A stretch of DNA of 64,000 bases from Rhodomicrobium sp. R_RK_3. GTDB taxonomy: Bacteria; Pseudomonadota; Alphaproteobacteria; Rhizobiales; Rhodomicrobiaceae. A program made the translations under genes and the position numbers. The notes under the pieces were generated by a model, which saw only the letters and a list, made by a program, of their open reading frames with translations, ran no database searches and was not told where the DNA came from. Shown one piece after another: positions 23,798 to 33,787 of this stretch. The DNA lies in NCBI RefSeq assembly GCF_002198715.1, contig NZ_MWLK01000024.1, positions 1 through 64,000 on the forward strand, in the 5' to 3' direction. Numbering within the stretch: position 1 is the first letter of the stretch; every line of letters begins with the position of its first letter.

Positions 23798-26137
23798 TCA
23801 TTGCACGCGGGTGAGACGAAGCTGGCGCGCCGCTTCGACCATGTTTACGAGCGCCGGGCGCACCTCGGCCCAGCCGCGCGTCTTCAGGCCGCAATCCGGA
23901 TTGACCCAGATCTGCCCGGGCGCAAGGTGCCGCGTCGCCTTGACCAGCAATTCGACCATTTCCGCCGTGCTCGGCACGCGCGGGGAGTGGATGTCGTAGA
24001 CGCCCGGCCCGATCTCGTTCGGATAGCGATAGCTGACGAAGGCGTCGAGCAGCTCCATCTTGGAGCGCGAGGTCTCGATGGAGATGACGTCCGCGTCCAT
24101 GGCGCCGATGGCGTCGATGATGTCGTTGAACTCGGAGTAGCACATATGGGTGTGGATCTGGGTCTCGTCGCGCACGCCGCTCGCCGCGAGCCGGAAGCAC
24201 TCGACCGCCCAGTCGAGATAGGCCCGCCAATCCGCGCGGCGCAAAGGCAGCCCCTCGCGGATCGCCGCCTCGTCGATCTGGATCATGCGGGCACCAGCCG
24301 CCTCCAGGTCGGCAACCTCGTCGCGGATCGCCAGCGCGATCTGGCGGCAGGCGAGGCTGCGCGGCACGTCATCGCGCACGAAGGACCAGTTCAAAATCGT
24401 CACCGGCCCGGTCAGCATGGCTTTGAGGGGCTTTCCGGTGAGCGACTGCGCATAGCGCCACCATTCGACGGTCATCGGCTTGGGGCGCGAGACATCGCCG
24501 AAGATGATCGGCGGGCGGACATAGCGCGAGCCGTAGCTCTGCACCCAGCCGTGCCGGGTGAAGGCGAAGCCCGCGAGCTGCTCGCCGAAATATTGCACCA
24601 TGTCGTTGCGCTCGAACTCCCCATGCACCAGCACGTCGAGGCCGATCTCCTCCTGCCAGCGGATCGCCGTCTCGGTCTCCCGCCGCAGGTAGCCCGTATA
24701 TTCGGCGTCGGTCAGATCGCCCTTGGCATGGGCCGCGCGCGCCTTGCGCACCTCGCCGGTCTGCGGGAAAGAGCCGATGGTCGTCGTCGGGAAGGCCGGC
24801 AGGCGGAATGTTTTGTGCTGGAGCGGCTGCCGCCGTGTGAATGGGGAGGCCCGGCCGGTCATCTGCGGCGTGATGGAAGCGATGCGCGCTTCGACCGCCG
24901 GATCATGCACCAGCGGCGAGGCGCGGCGTGCGGCGGCGGCCATGGCGGATTGCGCAAGCTCCCCGGCCACTGCTTCGCGTCCGCCCGCCAGAGCCTTGCC
25001 GAGCGTCGCAAGTTCGCCGAGCTTCTGCACGGAGAACGCCAGCCAGCGTTTCAGCTCCGGATTGAGCCACTTTTCGAGGTCGAGATCGATCGGCACATGC
25101 AGCAGCGAGCATGACGGCGCGATTTCCACGCGGTCCTTGCCGAGCTTGGCGACGACCGGCTCCAGCCGATCGAGGATCGCGGGCAGGTCGGCGCGCCAGA
25201 CATTGCGGCCGTCAATGGCGCCGAGCGACAGCACCAGCCCCGGCCGCGCCTCGTCGGCCACCCGGGCGAGTTGCTCCGGCGCGCGCGCGAGATCGAGGTG
25301 CAGCCCCGCGACGGGCAGCCCCAGCGCCAGATCGAGATTTTTACCGAGGCCGCCGAAATAGGACGTCAGCATCAGCTTCAGACCGGGCGCCGCCTCGGCG
25401 AAATGAGCATAGGCGGTGCGCAACGCCCCCTGCGCCGCCTCGTCGAGGTCGAGCACCAGGCAGGGCTCGTCGATCTGCACCCATTCGGCGCCGCTCGCCT
25501 CCAAGCGCCGCAACATCTCGCCATAGACCGGCAGCAGACCGCCCAGCAGGCTCAGCGGATCGAGGCTTGGGTCATTGCTCTTGCCGAGCTTGAGGTAGGT
25601 GACCGGCCCGAGCAGGACGGGCCGGGTCCGGTAGCCGAGGGCGAGCGCCTCGCGAAATTCATCGACCGGCTTGCTCGAGGCGAGGCTGAAGCGCTGCCCT
25701 CGGGCGAATTCGGGCACCATGTAGTGGTAATTGGTGTCGAACCATTTCGTCATCTCCTGCGCCGGCACGTCTTGCGGCGATCCGTGCAAATGGCCGTGCC
25801 CGCAGGCCTGCCCTCCCGAGCCGCCCCGGGCCATGGCGAAATAGATGTCGAGCGGCACCGCGCCGCCCTCCCAGCCATAGATCTCCGGGATCGCCCCGAC
25901 CATCACGCTGATGTCGAGCACATGGTCGTAGAGCGAGAAATCGTTGCTGGGAATGTTGGTGACGCCGAGCGCGTGCTGTCGCGCCCAATTGGCGGCGCGC
26001 AGGCCGTAGGCGGCTTCCAACAGCGCCGCGGCGCCGGATTGCCCGGACCAATAGGCCTCGAGCGCGAATTTCAGCTCGCGGCGCGGACCGATGCGCGGCG
26101 TGCCCAGGCTGCTGACGGGAACAGAGAGATGAGACAT
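23798..26137 (-). CDS. metE: Cobalamin-independent methionine synthase
   Basis: A 779-residue enzyme that methylates homocysteine with methyltetrahydrofolate-polyglutamate without B12. The C-terminal barrel shows the zinc ligands in HTHMCYSEF and [12 protein letters not shown], with the conserved [12 protein letters not shown] and [13 protein letters not shown] segments. The N-terminal duplicated barrel is present ([13 protein letters not shown] at the start). It is behind its own cobalamin riboswitch and converges on nrdAB. The start shares the context GGGGTTTAGCCGATG with nrdA. Confidence 0.96.
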   Translation of the reverse strand: MSHLSVPVSSLGTPRIGPRRELKFALEAYWSGQSGAAALLEAAYGLRAANWARQHALGVTNIPSNDFSLYDHVLDISVMVGAIPEIYGWEGGAVPLDIYFAMARGGSGGQACGHGHLHGSPQDVPAQEMTKWFDTNYHYMVPEFARGQRFSLASSKPVDEFREALALGYRTRPVLLGPVTYLKLGKSNDPSLDPLSLLGGLLPVYGEMLRRLEASGAEWVQIDEPCLVLDLDEAAQGALRTAYAHFAEAAPGLKLMLTSYFGGLGKNLDLALGLPVAGLHLDLARAPEQLARVADEARPGLVLSLGAIDGRNVWRADLPAILDRLEPVVAKLGKDRVEIAPSCSLLHVPIDLDLEKWLNPELKRWLAFSVQKLGELATLGKALAGGREAVAGELAQSAMAAAARRASPLVHDPAVEARIASITPQMTGRASPFTRRQPLQHKTFRLPAFPTTTIGSFPQTGEVRKARAAHAKGDLTDAEYTGYLRRETETAIRWQEEIGLDVLVHGEFERNDMVQYFGEQLAGFAFTRHGWVQSYGSRYVRPPIIFGDVSRPKPMTVEWWRYAQSLTGKPLKAMLTGPVTILNWSFVRDDVPRSLACRQIALAIRDEVADLEAAGARMIQIDEAAIREGLPLRRADWRAYLDWAVECFRLAASGVRDETQIHTHMCYSEFNDIIDAIGAMDADVISIETSRSKMELLDAFVSYRYPNEIGPGVYDIHSPRVPSTAEMVELLVKATRHLAPGQIWVNPDCGLKTRGWAEVRPALVNMVEAARQLRLTRVQ

Positions 26138-26224
26138 CGGCTAAACCCCTGATATGGGGGCAAAGGCCGGGAGGATGCGTGCGTGGCTTCCCGAAGGGCG
26201 GACGGCCGGCCGGAACGCAAGCGA

Positions 26225-26425
26225 TCCACCGGGGCACCCCGCCCGAGGACGTTCATGATGTCGCGGCAGGTCTCCTGGCTTGCGGGTCGTCGCCTCCGTC
26301 CGGCCTTCCCGAAGCATTCGCTTCAGTGGCGTGTGATGGACATCGGCTCGCCGTTTACAGTTGCGGGGGCAGCGCCGGCTTAACCGCGGATACGGCGCAC
26401 CGGCTTCCCTCTTAGCTCCGCCCCC
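26225..26425 (-). promoter_or_regulatory. Cobalamin riboswitch upstream of metE
   Basis: On the minus strand the conserved core (GGGAAGCCGGTGCG, CTGCCCCCGCAACTGTAAACGG) and the B12 box GCCAGGAGACCTGCC (26265-26279) are clear. It is nearly identical to the nrdAB riboswitch, including the downstream ATGAACGTCCTCGGGCGGGG block and the terminal CCCC-N6-GGGG hairpin before the start codon. It should switch off metE when adenosylcobalamin is plentiful, so that B12-dependent MetH can take over. Confidence 0.93.
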
Positions 26426-26430
26426 ACTGG

Positions 26431-26776
26431 AGGGCCGGAGAACCTCGACGCGCCCAGATTGCGCGGAGGGGTGGGTGCGAGTCAATACGGAATATAATGA
26501 TATCTTTATACCGTTATTCGATACTTCCGGCTGGACCTTCCATCTGTGGACTGACAGACAGTCCTGGCGCTGGCGCCCTTTGCCCCGAGCAGAAATTCTA
26601 ACCCGCCTGCCGGAGCTATGGGCTTGGCGCCGGCGTGGCCGCCTCTCCGGGGCAAGGACGGCCCCGCTGACATTCGATGCCATGGCGGTCGTCTTCGTCG
26701 GATCGACATTTCCGCCATAACCTCGAAGGCGACGCAAAATGCACTTGCATCGGGGGACGCCGGTGGTCCGGAGCGG
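26431..26776. other. Intergenic region holding the metE promoter
   Basis: This is the leader side of the metE riboswitch and the 3' side of the O-methyltransferase gene. An AT-rich patch near 26485-26525 is a likely promoter area for metE, but boxes cannot be assigned firmly. Open frames are short and unconvincing. Confidence 0.45.
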
Positions 26777-27475
26777 CTATGTCTCGGTTCTCACGCTGAA
26801 TTCATTGCCACGACCTTCATCGAGCGGAAGAGACTGCGTGAGATAGCCCGATGCGGGATCGCGAACATAATCGAGATATGCTGGTTCGAAAGCGTTCTCT
26901 CCGAGGACGACCGCTCCGGGTCTCAGCCGGGGCTCGACCAGCTTGAGCACTGGCAAATAGAGGGTGAATGCCCCGTCGAGCAGCAGCAAATCAACGTCAC
27001 CATCGACATCCTTCAGCGTATCGAGCGCGTCGCCTTCGCGGATATCCACCAGATCGGCAAGGCCCGCAGCATCGAGATGGGCGCGCGCCCGCGCGACTTT
27101 GGTCGGCTCGAGTTCACTGGTGATGAGATGGCCGCCCCCATTGTCCCGGAGTGCGGCGGCCAGGTAGATCGTCGAGATCCCCATGGATGTGCCGAACTCG
27201 ACGATGCGGGTCGCGTTGCGGGCGCGCGCGATCATGTAAAGGAAGCGGCCGAAGGTGGGCGAAACGCTGAGAAATTTGTCAGCATGACCACGGTAGACCG
27301 CACGGTAGTTCTCCCGCTCCTCGGCGATCATCCCCGCGGCCGCCTGCTCCAGTGTTTGGCCGGAGGCTTCGATTTCCGCCATGAGCGCCGTCGTGAATTG
27401 CCGGTCCGCCGCCTCGGCGTCCCGATGCAGCTTTTCCAGGATTTGCGCGGCAGGTCCGCTGCTCAGCGTAGTCAT
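26777..27475 (-). CDS. Class I SAM-dependent O-methyltransferase
   Basis: A 232-residue methyltransferase of the caffeoyl-CoA/catechol O-methyltransferase type (Methyltransf_3/24). The SAM site is RIVEFGTSMGISTIYLAAAL near residues 91-110, with the acidic residue of the next strand in ITSELEP and the metal/substrate Asp in LLLLDGAF. ATG 27475 chosen because AAGGAG lies 6 bases upstream; a longer frame begins 17 codons earlier. Divergent from an AraC regulator. Substrate is unknown. Confidence 0.85.
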   Translation of the reverse strand: MTTLSSGPAAQILEKLHRDAEAADRQFTTALMAEIEASGQTLEQAAAGMIAEERENYRAVYRGHADKFLSVSPTFGRFLYMIARARNATRIVEFGTSMGISTIYLAAALRDNGGGHLITSELEPTKVARARAHLDAAGLADLVDIREGDALDTLKDVDGDVDLLLLDGAFTLYLPVLKLVEPRLRPGAVVLGENAFEPAYLDYVRDPASGYLTQSLPLDEGRGNEFSVRTET

Positions 27476-27620
27476 GTGGTCTCCTTCCCGATCATGGAAC
27501 CTCGAGGCTCGACGGCCTCGCCCCAATCAGTTAAAGGGAACCTGCATTGGCGTCATTCCGAAGCCTGGACAGAATATTATTCAATCTCGCCAATCCGGTT
27601 GTCGCGTTTGAGGGCCAACC

Positions 27621-28460
27621 ATGCCTCTTCTGAACGACCTTTCCGTCCCGTCCGACTGGATCGAGCCTGACGACGTGCCGCGGCCGATCGTAGCCTATGG
27701 CGTCGAGACGACCGGGGCGGGCGGCATCGCGCTTGACCTCCACCGGCACGCAAAAGGCCAAATCATGCTGATACAGCGCGGCGCGATCAGTTGCGAGGTG
27801 GAAGGCGGGTTATGGATCGTGCCGCCCCGCAGCGCCCTATGGATCCCTGGCGGGGCGCTCCATACCGTCAACGCAACGGGCCTGCTCGAAGGCTATAATG
27901 CCTTCGTCGATCCGGCTGCTGCCGCTGGGCTGCCCCAAAGCTGCTGTGCGGTGTCGGTGACGCCGCTTCTGCGTGAGGTGCTGATCCGGGCGGCCAGCTT
28001 GCCGCTGTTCTATGAAGAAAGCGGCGCGAATTCGCATCTGGTGGCGGTGCTGCTCGACGAACTCGCCGCAGCGCGGGTAGAGCTCCTGCATTTGCCCATG
28101 CCGGCCGACGCCCGCCTGCGCAGGATCGCGGCCGATATGCTGGCCTTGCCGGCGGACCGCGCCACGTTGGATGTCTGGGCAAAGCGGGCGGGCATGAGCG
28201 GACGGACGCTGGAGCGCGTCATCAGCCGGGAGACAGGCATGAGCTTTGGCCGCTGGCGCCAGCAACTCTGCGTGGTGCTTGCCGTGAAATGGCTAGCCGG
28301 TGGCGTTTCGATCCAGCAGGTTGCCACCAACCTCGGATATGAGAGCGCGCCGAGCTTCGTGACCATGTTCCGCAAAGCGCTCGGCACCTCGCCGAGACGG
28401 TATATGGCGGAACGCCGCCCGAGCCAAACCGGGTCAAATCAGCCGCGCGGCTCCGCTTGA
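27621..28460 (+). CDS. AraC family transcriptional regulator (cupin sensor)
   Basis: A 279-residue regulator of the NimR-like group: N-terminal cupin (HRHAKGQIMLIQRGAISC, PRSALWIPGGALHTV) and C-terminal AraC HTH pair with DVWAKRAGMSGRTLERVISRETGMSFGRWRQQ and QQVATNLGYESAPSFVTMFRKALGTSPRRY. Divergent from the O-methyltransferase gene with about 145 bases between, which is its likely target. Confidence 0.9.
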   Translation: MPLLNDLSVPSDWIEPDDVPRPIVAYGVETTGAGGIALDLHRHAKGQIMLIQRGAISCEVEGGLWIVPPRSALWIPGGALHTVNATGLLEGYNAFVDPAAAAGLPQSCCAVSVTPLLREVLIRAASLPLFYEESGANSHLVAVLLDELAAARVELLHLPMPADARLRRIAADMLALPADRATLDVWAKRAGMSGRTLERVISRETGMSFGRWRQQLCVVLAVKWLAGGVSIQQVATNLGYESAPSFVTMFRKALGTSPRRYMAERRPSQTGSNQPRGSA

Positions 28461-28491
28461 CCTAGGAGCGACAGCCGCATACTGCGCCGAC

Positions 28492-28685
28492 CTACTTTGC
28501 CAATCTCCTCCCCGCCTTCAGCGCATCCACGAAGGCCCGCGTTGCCGGCGACATGTTGCGCTGGCGCGGATAGCAAAGGTGGAAACCGGGATAGCTGACC
28601 GACCTCGGTCGCCTCGCGCAGCGTGTGGCCGATGCCCCAGGCGCGTCGCTTTGCGCCTCGTCGAAACAGATGGGATGATTGCGCT
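28492..28685 (-). pseudogene. Remnant 3' end of a second LysR-type regulator
   Basis: Read on the minus strand, this segment encodes a decayed LysR C-terminus: SYPGFHLCYPRQRNMSPATRAFVDALKAG is the typical effector-domain end. The upstream part is fragmented across frames (HPICFDEAQSDAPG, then a shifted frame). Nothing of its N-terminal half remains. It lies directly behind the stop of the LysR gene described next, so two LysR genes once stood in tandem, or a recombination fused their ends. Confidence 0.6.
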
Positions 28686-29599
28686 TCATTGCCGCCTCAT
28701 CAGGGATTTCACGTCCGGTTCCTTCATCATGTCGATGAAAGCGCGCAGAGCGGACGGGACATGGCGGTGCCCCGGATAATACAGCGTCAGAGCGGAGTAA
28801 GGCGGACTCCAGTCCTCGAGCAGGGCGATAAGGCGGCAGCCGCAATATGGTCGTTGGCGTAGATTTCGGGGACATAGGCGATGCCAAGGCCATCGACGGC
28901 GGCTTCGACCATCAGGTCATTGTCGTTGAGTGTCAGCGCGCCCGGCACATCGATCGCGATCTGCTGGCCGTGGCGTTCGAACTCCCAGCGATAGCGCGTC
29001 CCGCTCGGCAGCCGCAGGCGGATGCAGCGATGCCGGCGCAGGTCGTCCGGAACGCCGGGTTTACCCATGCGGCTGACATAGTCCGGTGCCGCGACAGCGA
29101 GAAAACGCATGTCGAAGCTGATCGTCACGCCGACCATGTCCTGAGGCACCGTGTCGCCGAAGCGGATGCCCGCGTCAAAACCCTCCTTGACGATATCGAC
29201 CAGCCGCCCCTCGCTCACCAGGTCGAGTTCGACCCTTGGGCAGCGCTCGAGATAGGCCGGCACCACATGGCGCATGAGGAACCGTGCAGCGCCCTTGCTC
29301 GCATTGATGCGCAACGGACCGCTGGGGCAGCCGCGATCGTCGGCGAGCGTATCGAGGGCGGCATCGAGCGCCTTCAGGGTTGGGCGGATGCGCGCGATCA
29401 GCTTGTCGCCGGCATCCGTCGTAGACACGCTGCGGGTCGTGCGGTTCAGCAGCCGCAGCCCGAGTTGCTCTTCCAGCTTGCGGATGCGGTGGCTGAGGGC
29501 GGATCGCGAAACGCCCGAAATATCGGCGGCGCGGCGGAAGCTGCGCTCGGCCGCGACGACGCTGAAGGCTTCCAGGTCCGATAGGGTCGGCTTGGTCAT
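28686..29599 (-). pseudogene. LysR-type transcriptional regulator with C-terminal frameshift
   Basis: The first 270 codons encode a normal LysR protein: winged HTH (DLEAFSVVAAERSFRRAADISGVSRSALSHRIRKLE) and effector domain. Near 28835-28845 the frame shifts: the annotated frame ends early at 28787, while the natural end continues in another frame (LIALLEDWSPPYSALTLYYPGHRHVPSALRAFIDMMKEP...) to a stop at 28686. A one-base indel or a sequence error would explain it. The DNA-binding part is intact, so some function may remain. Divergent from the lipocalin-like gene at 29748. Confidence 0.75.
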
Positions 29600-29747
29600 T
29601 GGTGAATTATATTCACGGGGTTGTCGCGGATTGGAAGCATTTTTCTCCCGGAGCCGATCGCCAATTTAGGGCAATCGCGTAACGGGGGGGGGGAACACCC
29701 GAGCCCCGGGTCGCCGAAGCTTACGTGCTCTCAAAGGAAGGAAGCGA

Positions 29748-30257
29748 ATGACGTTTATTGGCCGAAGCCTGCGCCTGGCTAGCATCCTGGCGATCGCCGC
29801 TCTCACGGTCACCGGGCCTGCAATGGCCGCCGGGGAGAACAAGGTCGTCGGGACGTGGCGGATCGTGAAAGGGGTCATCAATCCTGGCACCGATAACGTC
29901 TTGCCCTACGGCCCCGATCCGCGCGGGATGCTGGTGTTCACTCCGGACATGCATTTCATCGAGGTGCTGCACGATCCGCGCGTGCCGAAATTCGCGGTCA
30001 ATGCGCGCGACAAGGGCACAGCCGAGGAGAATGCAGCGGCGATGGCGGGCGCGATCGCCTTCTATGGCACCTATACCGTCGACGCGAATGGCGAGTTCAG
30101 CGGCAACACGGTGCTCGGTTCGACCTTCCCCAACTGGATTGGTGAGGTCCGCACCACGGAGCGCCTTCGGCTCGTCGTGGAGGGCGACAAGGTGATGGAG
30201 ACATTCACGCGGCCTGAGGGTCTTAAGGTCGTCATCGAATGGGAGCGGGTCGAGTAG
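29748..30257 (+). CDS. Secreted lipocalin-like domain protein
   Basis: A 169-residue protein with a signal peptide (hydrophobic 9-27, cleavage after AMAA) and a Lipocalin_5-type domain: VVGTWRIVKGVINP, GPDPRGMLVFTPDMHFIEVL, and a closing VMETFTRPEGLKVVIEWERV strand pair. The ligand is unknown. GGAAGGAAG precedes the ATG. Divergent from the LysR gene, which may have controlled it. Confidence 0.78.
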   Translation: MTFIGRSLRLASILAIAALTVTGPAMAAGENKVVGTWRIVKGVINPGTDNVLPYGPDPRGMLVFTPDMHFIEVLHDPRVPKFAVNARDKGTAEENAAAMAGAIAFYGTYTVDANGEFSGNTVLGSTFPNWIGEVRTTERLRLVVEGDKVMETFTRPEGLKVVIEWERVE

Positions 30258-30462
30258 GCCATCGCCGCGGCGAGTCTCGGGTGCAGCCGCACCGAAAGGG
30301 CCGATCAGCAGGCCGGCGCGCGGATGCAGCCGATTCTCTGCCGCTGGAGGCTCGCGCGCGGCGAGGCGACATAGCCGCCAGCGCGCGACAATTAACGCAA
30401 AAGGAAAAGATTCTAAAATTCCTTGCCGACCAAACCATTTTGGCAAAGGCCAAAACCAAGTT

Positions 30463-30547
30463 TGGTGCCCAGAAGAGGACTCGAACCTCCACGGCTTGCA
30501 CCACACGGACCTGAACCGTGCGCGTCTACCAATTCCGCCATCTGGGC
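30463..30547 (-). tRNA. tRNA-Leu (anticodon CAG)
   Basis: On the minus strand the sequence starts GCCCAGATGGCGGAATTGG and ends GGTTCGAGTCCTCTTCTGGGCACCA. The acceptor stem GCCCAGA/TCTGGGC pairs, the anticodon loop is TTCAGGT giving CAG, and there is a long variable arm typical of tRNA-Leu. CCA is encoded. Confidence 0.95.
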
Positions 30548-30656
30548 AACGGGGTTCTAGCTATGATGCCCTCGAGGCTTTGTCAATCGAAGTTGCGGCG
30601 TTAAGGTAGCGGCAGGTGCGCTTTTTGAGCGCGCAGATAGGGCATGTCCCGAACCG

Positions 30657-33452
30657 ATGGCATTCGCGCGCATGGATCAACGGCTGTTACCCCCCTTTTT
30701 CGACCTCGCCGGAACCCGCGAGGCGCTCGGCGCCATCTGGCGCAAGCATGGCGAGGCCAATTCGGCGCTCCGCGAGGATTTGCTCGCCTATCTCAAGGGG
30801 CTGGTGCAGACGGCGCACCGCGCCGCCGAGGCGGGCCTTGAAGCGGACGGCAATGGGCGACGCTGCGCCGCCGCCTTGTCGAGTTTCCAGGATGAGCTGA
30901 TCCGGCTGATCTACGATTTCGCCGTCGCCTATGTGCACCGCTCCAGCAACCCGTCCTCCTCCGAGCGCATGGCGGTGGTCGCAACCGGCGGCTATGGGCG
31001 CGGGCTGATGGCGCCCTATTCCGACGTCGATCTCCTGTTCCTCTTGCCCTACAAGCAGACGCCCTGGGGCGAGAGCATCGTCGAATATATTCTCTATCTG
31101 CTCTGGGACCTGGGTTTCAAGGTCGGCCACGCCACGCGCTCGGTCGAGCAGACCATTCGCTTTGCCAAGTCCGACGTGCTGACGCAAACGGCGCTGCTGG
31201 ATGCACGCTTCATCCTCGGCGAGGACTCGCTCTGGCAGAAATTCAAGAGCCAGTTCCGCGACCAGATCATCTCCGGCGGCCACCGCGAATTCATCGCCGC
31301 CAAGCTCGAGGAGCGCGACAAGCGGCATGAGCGCACCGGCGCCTCGCGCTACCGGGTTGAGCCCAACATCAAGGACGGCAAGGGGGGCCTCCGCGATCTG
31401 CATACGCTCTATTGGATCGCCAAGCACCTGCATCCGGACCTGAATGGGGAGAATTTCGTCGCCGCCGGCATCTTCACCAAATCCGAATACAGCCTCTACC
31501 GGCATTGCGAGGATTTTCTGTGGACGGTGCGCTGCCATCTGCACTTCCTCTCCGGCAAGCCCGAGGAACGGCTGACCTTCGACGTGCAGCAGCAGATGGC
31601 CGACCGGCTGCATTACCGGGGCCGCAGCGGCATGATGGGCGTCGAGCGCTTCATGAAGCACTATTTCCTGATCGCCAAGGATGTCGGCGATTTGACGCGC
31701 ATCCTCTGCTCGAGCCTGGAAGTGCAGCAGCTCAAGGGCATCAGGCAGTTCAACAGTCTGCTGCAGCCGCTGTCCTGGAGCGCCCGCGCCCGGCTCAGCG
31801 CCACCAGCGATTTCCGCATCGAGAACGGGCGCATCGCGGTGAAGAGCCGGGATGTGTTCAAGAACGATCCGGTCAATCTGATCCGCATTTTCGCCGTCGC
31901 CGAGCGGAGCGACGTGCAGTTCCATCCGGAAGCCTTGCGCCTGGTGCGCCATTCGCTGCGGCTGATCGACGACAATCTGCGCAACGATCCGGAAGCCAAT
32001 CGGCTGTTCCTGGAAATCCTCACCTCGCGCACCCGGCCGGAGCTGACGCTGCGGCGGATGAACGAGGCCGGCGTACTCGGCCGCTTCATCCCGGATTTCG
32101 GCCGCGTCGTCTCGATGATGCAGTTCAACATGTATCACCACTTCACGGTGGACGAGCATCTGATCCGCTCGGTCGGCGTGCTGGCGGCGATCGAGCGCGG
32201 CGCGCTGGAGCATGAATTGCCGCTTTCGACCGAGATCATCCGCAATGTCGAGAACCGCCGCGCGCTTTACGTGGCGACCTTCCTGCACGATGTTGCCAAG
32301 GGCCGCTGCCTGGACCATTCGCTGGCCGGGGCCCAGGTCGCCCGCGATCTCGGCCCCCGGCTCGGCCTGCGTCCCGACGAGACCGCCACGGTCGCCTGGC
32401 TGATCGAGCATCATCTGGTGATGAGCCAGTTCGCCCAGAGCCGGGATCTCTATGACGCCAAGACCATCCGCGACTTCGCCAATATCGTGCAGAGCCGGGA
32501 AATGCTGATGCTGCTGGTGATTTTGACCGCCGCCGACATCCGCGCCGTCGGGCCGGGCGTGTGGACCGGCTGGAAGGGCCAGTTGCTGCGCCAGCTCTAT
32601 TACGAGACCGAGCCGCTGCTGACCGGCGGCCATACCGGCACGCCGCGCGAAACGCGCATCCGCACCGCCATCGCGGATTTCCGCAAGGCGATGGCGGGGC
32701 GGCCGGAAGAGGAGATCGAGGCCTTCATCGCCCGGCAGATTCCGGCCTATTGGGTGCGCTCGGACGTCGCCCATCAGCTCATGCACGCCAACCTGATCCG
32801 GCGGGCGGAGGACGAGCGGCTGGGGCTGGCCTATGAGATTACCACCGACAGCTTCACCTCGCTGACCGAGCTGAACCTGTGGACCGCCGACCGCCCCGGC
32901 CTGATCGCCGCCATCGCAGGCGCCTGCGCGGCGGCCAAGTCGAACATCGTCGGCGCGTTTCTCAGCACCACGCGCGACGGCATGGCGCTGAACAGCTTCC
33001 AGCTCCAGCGCCAATTCCCCGACGACCGCGAGGAGATGGAGTTCGCCGCCCGCATCGCCGCCAATATCGAACTGGCGCTGAAGGGCAAGCGCGATCTGCG
33101 CAAGATCATCTCGCAGCGGATACGGCCCCGCCCGAGGCTGGAGGCCTTCAGCGTCGAGCCGCGCATCAGCATCGACAATTCGCTGTCGGACGAGCTGACG
33201 GTGATCGAAGTGAACGGCCGCGACCGGACGGGCCTGCTGTTCGATCTGGCCCGCATTCTGGGCAGCCTGAACATCGACATTTCCTCCGCCCATATCGCGA
33301 CTTTCGGCGAAAAGGCGGTGGACGTGTTTTATGTCACCGATTCAACGCGAAAGAAGATCACGCGCGAAGCGGTGCATAAGCAGCTTCGGGAGAAACTGCT
33401 TGAGGCCTTCGAGACGGACGGGGAATTGGTCTCGACCGATATGGAGAGCTGA
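30657..33452 (+). CDS. glnD: [Protein-PII] uridylyltransferase/uridylyl-removing enzyme
   Basis: A 931-residue bifunctional nitrogen sensor that uridylylates PII at low glutamine and removes UMP at high glutamine. The nucleotidyltransferase signature GGYGRGLMAPYSDVDLLFLL is near residues 104-123. The HD phosphohydrolase motif LHDVAKGR follows near 543. Two C-terminal ACT domains are seen (TADRPGLIAAIAGAC and GRDRTGLLFDLARILG). An in-frame ATG at 30672 is a possible alternative start. First gene of the conserved glnD-murJ block. Confidence 0.95.
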   Translation: MAFARMDQRLLPPFFDLAGTREALGAIWRKHGEANSALREDLLAYLKGLVQTAHRAAEAGLEADGNGRRCAAALSSFQDELIRLIYDFAVAYVHRSSNPSSSERMAVVATGGYGRGLMAPYSDVDLLFLLPYKQTPWGESIVEYILYLLWDLGFKVGHATRSVEQTIRFAKSDVLTQTALLDARFILGEDSLWQKFKSQFRDQIISGGHREFIAAKLEERDKRHERTGASRYRVEPNIKDGKGGLRDLHTLYWIAKHLHPDLNGENFVAAGIFTKSEYSLYRHCEDFLWTVRCHLHFLSGKPEERLTFDVQQQMADRLHYRGRSGMMGVERFMKHYFLIAKDVGDLTRILCSSLEVQQLKGIRQFNSLLQPLSWSARARLSATSDFRIENGRIAVKSRDVFKNDPVNLIRIFAVAERSDVQFHPEALRLVRHSLRLIDDNLRNDPEANRLFLEILTSRTRPELTLRRMNEAGVLGRFIPDFGRVVSMMQFNMYHHFTVDEHLIRSVGVLAAIERGALEHELPLSTEIIRNVENRRALYVATFLHDVAKGRCLDHSLAGAQVARDLGPRLGLRPDETATVAWLIEHHLVMSQFAQSRDLYDAKTIRDFANIVQSREMLMLLVILTAADIRAVGPGVWTGWKGQLLRQLYYETEPLLTGGHTGTPRETRIRTAIADFRKAMAGRPEEEIEAFIARQIPAYWVRSDVAHQLMHANLIRRAEDERLGLAYEITTDSFTSLTELNLWTADRPGLIAAIAGACAAAKSNIVGAFLSTTRDGMALNSFQLQRQFPDDREEMEFAARIAANIELALKGKRDLRKIISQRIRPRPRLEAFSVEPRISIDNSLSDELTVIEVNGRDRTGLLFDLARILGSLNIDISSAHIATFGEKAVDVFYVTDSTRKKITREAVHKQLREKLLEAFETDGELVSTDMES

Positions 33453-33787
33453 TGTGCTTTCCGTCTGGTCATAGCCTCCTTTTTGTCGTCCCCGCGAAAG
33501 CGGGGATCCAGTAAAGGGCAATGTCAGGCGCGGCGCTCTGCCTCGCGTCGAATGCTACGGAGGACTGGATCCCCGCTTTCGCGGGGATGACAATTGTGTT
33601 TGTGGCGGGGGCTTCGCTCGCTCCGTCTTGATGCCGAGTTCCGCCGCGATTGGGCCCCGGCTCGCGGCTTCGCGCCATCCGGGGCGACGAGGCACGGCCC
33701 GCCCCAACCAACGTAGCATGCGCATTTCGAAACCCGGCGCGCGCAGGCGCCTTGCTCCGGCGGCAAAGGCCAGCTATTGGCGTCGAC
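33453..33787. other. glnD-murJ intergenic region, mostly repeat
   Basis: It contains family B repeat copy 2 (33484-33592). The remaining ~195 bases before murJ show no supportable gene; an open frame continues upstream of the murJ ATG but without family resemblance. Confidence 0.5.
33484..33592 (-). repeat. Dispersed palindromic repeat family B, copy 2
   Basis: Outer arms GTCCCCGCGAAAGCGGGGATCC and GGATCCCCGCTTTCGCGGGGAT are near-perfect complements. Read on the minus strand the interior has GAGGCAGAGC and ATTGCCCTTTACTGGATCC, matching copy 1 in the opposite orientation, so the whole ~105-base unit, not only its arms, is the mobile or duplicated entity. Confidence 0.8.

Noticed and set aside
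23640-23999. Possible small CDS in the nrdB-metE gap
   Set aside because: The frame is made of palindromic repeat B and antisense metE sequence; no start signal.
28787-29599. Treating the 270-codon LysR frame as a normal full-length gene
   Set aside because: The last residues after the AAAALSP segment are out of family, while the correct C-terminus is readable in another frame down to 28686.
30687-33293. Long minus-strand frame inside glnD
   Set aside because: Shadow of GlnD; composition is typical of antisense GC-rich frames, with no start signal.
33484-33592. Two similar arms suggesting a CRISPR repeat pair
   Set aside because: They are inverted, not direct, repeats, only one pair is present and no cas gene is in the window.
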